Positions 17,405 to 26,100 of a stretch of DNA of 29,644 nt are shown one piece after another. Both the position numbers and the translations under genes were made by a program. Numbering within the stretch: position 1 is the first letter of the stretch; the number at the start of each line of letters is the position of its first letter. Where the stretch lies: positions 1 through 29,644 of the IMG/VR virus record IMGVR_UViG_3300008999_000027; one strand, given 5' to 3'. This DNA comes from a virus. The notes below the pieces were generated by a model. The model made no database searches and was not told the DNA's origin. It saw nothing but the letters and a program-made list of their open reading frames with translations.

Positions 17405-20400
17405 ATGGCTGATAAAGTTAAACCTTTTGAAGAAATATTTCCCTACTTAAGCTATAGATGGAGATACGACGATGGGGAATACTCTCCGTATGCTCCTTTT
17501 ACTGAGGTTCAATTTAGTTCTACTTCAGATATAGATGATTTAACACGATTTAAGGAAGGTTTTAATTCTTTTATGGTTAATGATGCTGATGAAATTGTAA
17601 TAACTAAATTACCTAAAGGTAGAGAAGATGTTGTTGCGGTAGATATACTGTATACAGAATCTATTTCAACAACAATATATGTATTAAAAACAATTGAAAT
17701 TCCCGCTGCTGAAAGAGGTACCGGGAATTTATATGACATTAAAATACCAAGAAGAGCTATTGGTGCTGCTTTAGTTAACGACCAGTTAAACAGACATTTT
17801 GATAATGTACCTTTAAAGGCTAAAGCACAAGAAATAACTGCTAATAGGTTAATGTATGGTAATTATCTTCATAAATTTGACCAAGGAACCGCTGAGTTAA
17901 ATGGCGATTTTGCTATTAACACAGGAGTTTCTCTAGATCAAAGTAAACCAGCTGGAAGGTCTGTAAAAACAGATAGGAATTACGAAATTGGAGTGGTGTA
18001 TATTGACAAGTACGGTAGACAGGGTTCTTTATTGACACAAAAAACATCTACCGGAGCATCTACAGGTTCTTTAATTAAAACAAATTTTACTTATGGTGGT
18101 CCAACAAAGCTTACAGGGCAAATTTTAAACACCCCTCCACAATGGGCAACTTGTTATAGATATTTTGTTAAAGACACTTCGGGTGATTTTAATAACATGA
18201 CCTCTTTTTATTCTTACCTAGATGGTACAGTTGGAGATGATGATGCCACCGCAGCTTACATACAGTTTGATTCAAAAGATAGAAACAAAATTACTGAAGA
18301 TGATTTTTTAATGCTTCGCAGGTCTACTTTGGTTGTAGAAGAAGGTGAAGTCGTTAGAGAGCTATTTAGACAACCTGTATTAAGTATTGAGAACGAAGCG
18401 CCTGACACTGTTAAGCAACAATTAGCTGAAAGAAAAGTTGCTTCTATAGGACAGACTTTTAACAGTAAGCAGGCTAAAATATGGAATGGAACAACGCTTG
18501 GTAGCGGAGCTAGTACAACCTCAATAGGGCAAACAGTGTTATATTTGCATGACGGCAATAATCCGTTTGATTTAGTTGGTTTAAATAGATATATACAAGA
18601 CCAGGATGGTACAGCTAATACTTTAGCTGTTGAAGTTGGTAACAATCCAACAACACCAATTACAATAGATTGTACTCAGTTTCCAGAAAGACTTTTAATG
18701 AAATTTAAAAGAGCTCAAGGTAGTAATATTGGACAAGGTACTAATCAAGAGACTGAATTATGCGTAGTTGATGAAATTTCACTTTTAGGTAGTACAGGAG
18801 AAGACAGAAGAAGTATATTAAAATTAACACTAGATAAGAGGTTTACTTCTCAAGGTACAATTAGTGGTACAAACCTAGGGCTTAGTGTTCAAGGTATAGA
18901 CATGGAGCAGGATGTAAATAATGATGGAGCGCCTCCATTTTATAACCCTAAAATTGTTTTTTCTAAAATAGCATTAACAGAAACTGCTTTAAATAAACTT
19001 AAAGGTTCGTTTTTTGTAAAAATACCTACTGCTTTTACAGACCCGAGCACTTCTGCAACAATTAGATCAATACCAATAGGACAGACTACACTTAATGAAG
19101 ATGGAGATGTTGATAAATTAATTACATTTGATTTTGAGATAAGTCCTAAAGATGATTCTAATTTAGATTTATACTGGGAAAGCTCTTCAACATTTGATTT
19201 AGTAGATCATGGTAAAGTAAACGTAATAAACTGGAGTAATTGCATAGCGGTTACAGGAGGTGTCCCTAAGGCTATATATAAAGAGTCAACAAAAATACTC
19301 GACAAATTTAACGGCATTGAACTTGTTAAATCAATAAGAGTTAACACTCCTGACACTAGGTTTGCACAAGAAAGAAGGAAGGCGGGAATAATATTTTCTG
19401 GGCTATATAACTCAAAGACAGGTATAAATGAGTTGAATCAGTTTAACATGTCTTTAAACCCCACAAAAGAACTCGAAAACAATTACGGAGGAATACAAAA
19501 AATGTTTGCCTTAGATAGCAATTTATTAACATTAACAGAGGATAAAGCATTTAATGTTCAAGTTGATAAAGATATACTATTTAATGCTGATGAAGGGCTT
19601 AACGTAACTGCTACAAGTAAGGTTATTGGATTTGCACAAGCATACAGTGGCAATTACGGCATAAGCACACACCCCGAATCTTTTGCTTTTTTCGGTAACA
19701 ACGCTTATTTTACAGATGCGAAAAGAGGCAATGTAATGCAACTCACCCCAGCTAACGGTCAGTTATTTCCAATTAGCTCTCAAGGGATGTCAAACTTCTT
19801 TAGAGATCGTATAGGCACAGCTGATAAACTAATAGGGGCTTATGATGGATCTAAAAAGATGTATACCTTATCTATGCAAGGCTATGACCAAACCAGCGCT
19901 TCAATTGGCTCTGAAACAATTCCGAACGAAACCTCTAACATAACTTTAGGTTATAGTTTAAGAGGTAAGAGTTGGACTTCTAGATATAGCTTTATACCTG
20001 AGTCTGGTGTAACAATGAACAATAAGTTTTATACATTTAAAAATGGTCAAGCTTACTTGCACAACTCTGACGCTGCGCTTAGAAATAATTTTTATGGAAC
20101 GCAGTATAATTCAGAAGTAGAAATAATATTTAATGATAATCCGACTTATGTATCAGACTTTTTAACGTTAAATTATGAGGGTGATTCTGGATGGGAAGCA
20201 ACACAATTAATAGGCGACCAAGACGGAGTACATAATATAACAAACGTAAGAATACTTGACTCTGAAGAATCTGGTTTTTTAGGATGGTTCCTTAAAGAAG
20301 GAAAATACCATGGAGCAGTTGTAGGTACACAACCTGTATATATAATTGATCCAAGTGGTTCTGTTGGAGCTGATGGGTTTTGGCCACTTATACAAGATGG

Positions 20401-20524
20401 TGCAAACACACAGGATATATCTGGAACAAAAGGATTTTTCTTAAAAACAAGGTTTAAAACATCAGCAACGACCGCAAAAGAACTTTTTGCAATTAGTTCT
20501 GAATATTACATTAGTCAAACATAA
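17405..20524 (+). CDS. Large tail protein, C-terminal segment of the split core (nozzle/hub candidate)
   Basis: This 1039-aa protein carries the longest conserved stretch of the tail core. It includes FPYLSYRWRYDDGEYSPYAPF (residues 13-33), VAVDILYTESISTTIYVLKT, and the signature NQLNRHFDNVPLKAKAQEITA with NRLMYGNY. I recall these in one chain downstream of the motifs found here at 11362 and 13387. The rest is mixed beta sequence (TPDTRFAQERRKAGIIFSG, LTEDKAFNVQVDKD, AFFGNNAYFTDAKRGN), consistent with a propeller-like body. A role as the central tail nozzle/hub carrying fibres is plausible. Unlike the other two pieces it lacks obvious fibronectin-like repeats. The start follows an AAATAAATAAAA leader. 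Confidence 0.75.
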   Translation: MADKVKPFEEIFPYLSYRWRYDDGEYSPYAPFTEVQFSSTSDIDDLTRFKEGFNSFMVNDADEIVITKLPKGREDVVAVDILYTESISTTIYVLKTIEIPAAERGTGNLYDIKIPRRAIGAALVNDQLNRHFDNVPLKAKAQEITANRLMYGNYLHKFDQGTAELNGDFAINTGVSLDQSKPAGRSVKTDRNYEIGVVYIDKYGRQGSLLTQKTSTGASTGSLIKTNFTYGGPTKLTGQILNTPPQWATCYRYFVKDTSGDFNNMTSFYSYLDGTVGDDDATAAYIQFDSKDRNKITEDDFLMLRRSTLVVEEGEVVRELFRQPVLSIENEAPDTVKQQLAERKVASIGQTFNSKQAKIWNGTTLGSGASTTSIGQTVLYLHDGNNPFDLVGLNRYIQDQDGTANTLAVEVGNNPTTPITIDCTQFPERLLMKFKRAQGSNIGQGTNQETELCVVDEISLLGSTGEDRRSILKLTLDKRFTSQGTISGTNLGLSVQGIDMEQDVNNDGAPPFYNPKIVFSKIALTETALNKLKGSFFVKIPTAFTDPSTSATIRSIPIGQTTLNEDGDVDKLITFDFEISPKDDSNLDLYWESSSTFDLVDHGKVNVINWSNCIAVTGGVPKAIYKESTKILDKFNGIELVKSIRVNTPDTRFAQERRKAGIIFSGLYNSKTGINELNQFNMSLNPTKELENNYGGIQKMFALDSNLLTLTEDKAFNVQVDKDILFNADEGLNVTATSKVIGFAQAYSGNYGISTHPESFAFFGNNAYFTDAKRGNVMQLTPANGQLFPISSQGMSNFFRDRIGTADKLIGAYDGSKKMYTLSMQGYDQTSASIGSETIPNETSNITLGYSLRGKSWTSRYSFIPESGVTMNNKFYTFKNGQAYLHNSDAALRNNFYGTQYNSEVEIIFNDNPTYVSDFLTLNYEGDSGWEATQLIGDQDGVHNITNVRILDSEESGFLGWFLKEGKYHGAVVGTQPVYIIDPSGSVGADGFWPLIQDGANTQDISGTKGFFLKTRFKTSATTAKELFAISSEYYISQT

Positions 20525-20538
20525 AAAAATAATAAATT

Positions 20539-21282
20539 ATGCCATTACCAATAGCAGGCGCCTTAATAGGTGGTGTTACACAAATTGCCAGTTCCATAAT
20601 AGGAAGCGGTGCGCGTAAAAGAGAGCAAGCCAAGGCTCGGCAAGAATACGAAGAGCAGAGAGCGGCTTTTAAAGACTTTACGTTTACCAACCCATATTCA
20701 AGTATGGAGAACGTTTTTGAAGACGCTACAATCAATCAACAAGCAACACAATTTCAAGCTCAACAAACAGATCAAGCTTTAGCTCAATCACTGCAAGCTG
20801 CAACAATGGCTGGAGGTGCTTCTGGAGGTGCCCAAGCTATAGCCCAAGCAGCTTTACAGTCTAAGCAAGGTATTGCAGCTGATATAGCGCAGCAAGAAGC
20901 GGCTAATAGAGCAGCTACACTGTCGCAAGAAGCAGCTTTGCAATCAGCAGAAGCGCAAGCGGGAGATGCTATACAACAGCGACAATATGGTCAAACACAA
21001 CAGCTTTTAAATATGGCTTCTGGTCGTAAAAATGCTGCTGACGCAGCTAGGGCTCAAGCAACTCAAAGACTAGTTAGCGGGATTGGCACTGTAGCTGGCG
21101 GGTTGTCTAGTGGTGGATTTTTTAACAGTATGGGCGGAGCTGCTGGAAATGCTAATGCAGGAATGAATTTTGGCGAATACCAAGCAATGGGTGGACAAGG
21201 AACTAGAGCGGACATGCAAGGTTTTGGTGGCGGAACAAGAGTTGGTAACTTCTTGAGATCTAATTTTAATTTTAATAATTAA
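20539..21282 (+). CDS. Internal virion/ejection protein, T7 gp14-like
   Basis: This 247-aa protein has an N-terminal hydrophobic Gly/Ala/Ile segment (LPIAGALIGGVTQIASSIIG) and a basic helix. A NPYSSMENVFEDATINQQATQF motif follows, then long Ala/Gln-rich helices, and a Gly/Asn-rich C-terminus. The motif and helical composition are those of the small internal core protein of short-tailed phages (gp14 in T7), which is ejected into the host envelope and helps form the DNA channel. Its position first in a set of three genes of rising size (247, 630, >2154 aa) mirrors T7 gp14-gp15-gp16. Confidence 0.75.
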   Translation: MPLPIAGALIGGVTQIASSIIGSGARKREQAKARQEYEEQRAAFKDFTFTNPYSSMENVFEDATINQQATQFQAQQTDQALAQSLQAATMAGGASGGAQAIAQAALQSKQGIAADIAQQEAANRAATLSQEAALQSAEAQAGDAIQQRQYGQTQQLLNMASGRKNAADAARAQATQRLVSGIGTVAGGLSSGGFFNSMGGAAGNANAGMNFGEYQAMGGQGTRADMQGFGGGTRVGNFLRSNFNFNN

Positions 21283-21288
21283 TATATA

Positions 21289-23181
21289 ATGGCAAAAATG
21301 CAAGCAAGAGGGGGTTATCAAATATCGATTCCACCCCAGATCAGTGGGAATATACATGAGTTTTTAAAATACAACGACATAGCTAAAGCGGGAGCACCTA
21401 CTAATCTTTTGGGAGATGCTCTTTACGACATAGGGTCTGGGATTGCGCAGATGTTTGAAGATGAAATTTCTCCTGAAAAAAAAGAAATTATTAAAGAAAC
21501 AAACACTTTTGATCCAAATGCTAATGTAGAAACAACTACAGAAGATACCAGTGTTACTGAAACCCCGGTAGAAACCGGTGTTAATGAAGAAATCCCACCG
21601 CCACCGCCTCAACCCCAAATACAGCCAGTAGTAACAACACAAGAAACAACCGATGTTGACGAAACAGAGATAGTTTATGTGAATAGTGATAACCGACCTC
21701 CCAGGACAGGACAGTTTGGAAGTGCTAACTCTTCAAGAAGATCAGAAGACTATGATGACTTGAAGCACCGCCAGGGGTTTGCAATACCCAACAGGCAAAA
21801 ATCCAGTGCTGGTTCTTTTGGGACTGATTACTTTAATCTTAATAAAGGCTTCCCTCGTTTGAGTAAAGAAAAAACAAATGAAAACAGCGTACTGCAAACC
21901 CTACAAGCGTTTGCTTATCCTTATAAAAATACCGAACAAGACTCTCCTTTAAGAAGGATTGCTCATGTAGCAAACTCTCCGTTTTTAAAAACAGATAGTT
22001 TAAAATACCGAGAAATGCGTGAAATGACATACGACCCTAATAAAAGAGGTTCTATTGGAACAGCATTTCAAGAAGCATTTAACGTTCAGGTACAAAAATT
22101 TAATTACGGACAAAAAGTAAAAGCTGACTTTGAAAGTGCTGTAGGCGATGAAATAGGACAACTAGTTGTTGATGTAGATAAGGTTGATGACCAATGGCAG
22201 TCTAGTATACTAGCAACTGCTCAAGAAATGAAGTCCTCGTTATACAATGATTACATAGATTATATAAACGGAGACTTAAGTAAAGTTGATTACGAAACAA
22301 AAAAACTAGGTTATCAAAGTGAATTAGGAGAATTAAGGCAAGGTAATGATAACTTAGTAAAATCTGCAAAAGTGTATGCGGAGAATAAACATTTAATCGA
22401 CCCAGACGCATCTGATGACGCTGTTATGGATTTTTGGAACACTAGAGAACAAGCTCCTGGTAATATTAAAATTCAAAAAGCTGAAAATGGCGTAAGATAC
22501 TACACTGGGGAAACTATAAATGGGGAATATTTTCAGTTGCCAGTAAGCAAGATTGCTAATGGCACCTCTGGCATGAACTTAGTTATGAGCGCTAATTTAA
22601 GTCCAGATATTACAAAAATAGTTGCTGGTATTAAAACAATAAAAGAGCAGACTATTTTAGAGAACGGATATACAATGGGTAACCTTAAAGCGGATGATCC
22701 AAGAATTACCAACTACTCAGTGAGCAGATTAAAAAGTGCTCTTAATGATGAAAGTGTTTTAAGGTCTGCAGCTGCTAAGTATGGAAACTTAAACTCAACA
22801 GCTTACGCAGAAACTATAAAAGATAAAGAAGACAGAAGTGCTCTTATTCAAGATTTAGCTGAACAAATACATACGGAAGTTGTAGTACCTCAGTATATTC
22901 CTGAAGAAAGAACGTATACAACAAAACAAAAAGAAGCTGCTCCTGATAAAAGAGCAAAAGAGCAAACAGAAGCTTTTGTAGAGCAATATGATAGTTTAGG
23001 AGAAATAACTGAAACAAATATAAATAGCCTAAAACAAGGCAAAATTACCGATGCTCGATTCGTTGAAGGTAAATTAAAAGTTAAAATTGGTAATAAGGTT
23101 ATTGCATTATCTGACGACCCTTCTGTAAGAAGAAAACAAATTATACAACTACAAGGAGGACAACTCCGATACATAAAATAA
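21289..23181 (+). CDS. Probable internal virion/ejection protein, T7 gp15-position
   Basis: This 630-aa protein starts 6 bases after the gp14-like gene. The N-terminus (residues 1-60) contains YQISIPPQISGNI and GDALYDIGSGIAQMFEDE. Residues ~75-125 are Thr/Glu/Pro-rich and likely disordered, with a PPPPPQPQIQP run. The rest is soluble and mostly helical (for example DLAEQIHTEVVVPQYIPEER) and ends in a short beta segment (RFVEGKLKVKIGNKVIALSD). No catalytic motif is visible. I assign it to the ejectosome by position only. The proline run could be a tether that lets the protein thread through a narrow tail. Confidence 0.55.
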   Translation: MAKMQARGGYQISIPPQISGNIHEFLKYNDIAKAGAPTNLLGDALYDIGSGIAQMFEDEISPEKKEIIKETNTFDPNANVETTTEDTSVTETPVETGVNEEIPPPPPQPQIQPVVTTQETTDVDETEIVYVNSDNRPPRTGQFGSANSSRRSEDYDDLKHRQGFAIPNRQKSSAGSFGTDYFNLNKGFPRLSKEKTNENSVLQTLQAFAYPYKNTEQDSPLRRIAHVANSPFLKTDSLKYREMREMTYDPNKRGSIGTAFQEAFNVQVQKFNYGQKVKADFESAVGDEIGQLVVDVDKVDDQWQSSILATAQEMKSSLYNDYIDYINGDLSKVDYETKKLGYQSELGELRQGNDNLVKSAKVYAENKHLIDPDASDDAVMDFWNTREQAPGNIKIQKAENGVRYYTGETINGEYFQLPVSKIANGTSGMNLVMSANLSPDITKIVAGIKTIKEQTILENGYTMGNLKADDPRITNYSVSRLKSALNDESVLRSAAAKYGNLNSTAYAETIKDKEDRSALIQDLAEQIHTEVVVPQYIPEERTYTTKQKEAAPDKRAKEQTEAFVEQYDSLGEITETNINSLKQGKITDARFVEGKLKVKIGNKVIALSDDPSVRRKQIIQLQGGQLRYIK

Positions 23182-23182
23182 T

Positions 23183-26100
23183 ATGGAAGACGAAACAATG
23201 ACATTTTCTGAGTGGCAGAATGGACAATCGCAAGATATTTCACCTAAAGAAAATGAGGAAGCAAACGAGTTCGATAACAATAATTCTGTGTCATTTGACC
23301 AATTTCAAATGGATCAATTTGAAACACAGGAATTACAAAGAATAGAAGCTGAAGAATTTGAAAGCGACGTACAGGCTAAACGAGAAGAAATAAAAAACGC
23401 AGCTAAAGAGTATAATTTACCTGAATGGTGGATAAGAACATTAAAAGGCATTAAAGGTTCCACTATGAATATTAGTGAAGGTTTTGACAATCTTATTACT
23501 GATGCTATAATTGATACTTATGATGAAGTTGTTGGTGGAGGTAGAAGTGCTGAGGAAAAAAGAGCTTTAGCCGATAAAGTTTTTAGCTTAGGAGGGATAT
23601 TGCCAAATACAGATGCAGATATAAAGGAAAGATTTGGCGATCCAGCTGTTGATATAGCAGCTTCATTTACTGATTACGGTACAATAGTAGACGAAGACAC
23701 AGGAGAAGTTAGACAAAAAGACTTTGTTGATTTAATAGGGGAAGATGATTACAAGGCAGCTGCAGATAATTTAGCCAGCAACTTGGTCCAGGCAGCGCCA
23801 TCTGCTCTAATAGCTATGACGGGTATAGGAGGGGTCGTTGTTTTAGGAGGATCCGCTGCGGGTGCTAAAGCAAAAGAAATTGATGAAGAGTACGGTACCG
23901 GTGTAGACTTTAGTAAAAAATGGGCAAACGCAGCAACAACAGGTGCTGGAGAATTTGCTACTGAATTAGTAACATTTGGTTTAAGTAGAGGTTTAGGTAA
24001 AGTCGCTACTAAATACGGGTCAAAAGCTATACCTAAGTTACTTAAACAATTTGGAGATGTTGCTTTTGGTGTTGCTTCAGAAGGCGCATCTGAAATTGGT
24101 GCGGATGCTATAAGCAGGGCTGCGGATAAATATTACATGGGAGATACTACAGCTTTTGAAGGTTTCGGTAGAGCCTCTGTAGTTAACGGTGTTATTGGTG
24201 GAATTATGGGAGGTGGTATGTCTTTTATAAATAACGGTAAGCCAACAGGTACTATAGCCCAAAAAGTTGTAACCCCGTCATCAATAAGAAACGCTCAGAA
24301 AAAAGCAGCTGTAGAAATGCAGATGCTAAAAAATGAAATAGCTAATGCGACAAGCAAAGAAGCTGAAGACATACTTAGTCAACAATTAAAAGATAAGCAA
24401 AACTCATTACGCGATTCAAATAAGATGGTACAAAACCAGCTTAGTAATTTGTCAGATGAGCAGTTAAAAAGACTAGCCGAGGTTAGTGGTAAAATAGCTT
24501 TGTATGAAGACATGCTCAGTGATGATAACTATGATGATGCTTCAAAAGGCTTATTCAGATCACAAATTGTTGATTTAGAAAATGAAAAAAACACAATATT
24601 TTCTAATCCAGACATAACTGATATTCAAAAAGCAGAACCAGTTAGTAAAAAGAATGTTGAATTATCTAAAGAAGCACAAAATTTATACGAAAGTAATAGT
24701 AACCCTACCGTTATAGCAGATAAACTTGGTGGGCTTGCAGGCACTGTGGCAAATAGAAAATGGAGTTTAGTTGCGCCAGATCTACAGGTTGGTACTTATC
24801 AAGATTTCTTATCAGCTTTAAAATTCGGCAAAGGAGGTATTGTAGACATGGTACGCACCTATGAAGTGCAAAAAAACGATTCCATAGCTGCGTATGTTGC
24901 TTCTCTTATGGATAAACGCGCAGATAGAATTATAGGTAAGTTTACTAAAAGAAAAGCGGATACATCTATAGAAAAGGCTAGAGGTGTTATGGCTGAAGAA
25001 TCTGGGCCTACAGCTGCAGAACTTGCGGATAGACTAACAATACCTCAACAAGCAATTGAAAAAGCAGCAACCAATGCAGAACTATTTAACTTAAAGCTTG
25101 ACAAAATATCTAATATTAAAGATTATGTTAAGCAACAAAAAGATTTCTTTAAAACATATCTAACACCTGAAATAAAAAGTTTTTTAAAACCAAAAGGCTC
25201 TCAGTTGGAAAAACAGAAGGCTTTAAAGAACTATGTTTATAAAAATGTAGATACGCTTAAAGAATTATACATAGCGGCGCCTGGTTTAAATAAAGTGCGC
25301 TCTGGGCCTATTGCAACATGGAGTATTACTCCGCCTACTAATAAAGAGTTTGCAGACTATATTATGGGTGAAGATTTAGATTTGTCTACACCTAAAGGAC
25401 GCAATGCTTTAAATAGCAGAAAGGATAAAGTTGCTGAAAGAATTGCTGATAGTCTAGGACAAAAAGCTTGGCAAGAATTTGTTGATAAAAACCAAGATAC
25501 TAGCGATAGCATCAACAATTTGAGTAAACAAATCGTAGAAGAATCCGCGGATAGAATGTATACACCAATGGAGATTGGGGAACGCATTAACTCTCCAAGA
25601 TTATTTGCTAAAACGATTAAACCTATAGCTGATAATATTGTAAAAAACAAAGGCTACGACAATAACGCTTTCCGCGAATTTGTAAAAAAGTCACCTTTTC
25701 CTAATTACGCTATACAGTTTGCTAAAACCATGTACGATGAAGGCAGTCTTGTGGGCACAACGTATGGAGGCATAATATATGAAGACGCGTCAAAAGCTTT
25801 CTTAAGAGCTGCTGGCATTAACGTCCTTGAAGTACAATCTGGAGGATTTGATTCCACAGTACCTGATTTACAAGTAAAAGTTCCAGATGGCAGGCTGCTA
25901 AACGTTGAGTATAAGTCTAACAAAGGTGATAGGCTAGGCCAATTTACTATTAGGATCGAGCCAGATGGGAATATTAATTATATTGAGAACAGAAAAATAA
26001 TAGATATAAGTAAATATCCTGGAGGTGATGTAATAAATAATTTTATTCAAGATAAAATAAAAAGCAAAGCATTTAAGCAGGTTCTTGACAAAATAAACGA

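Noticed and set aside
18256-18645. 129-codon frame on the - strand
   Set aside because: It is antisense to the large tail protein; its Ser/Leu/Pro-rich content is typical of a shadow frame.
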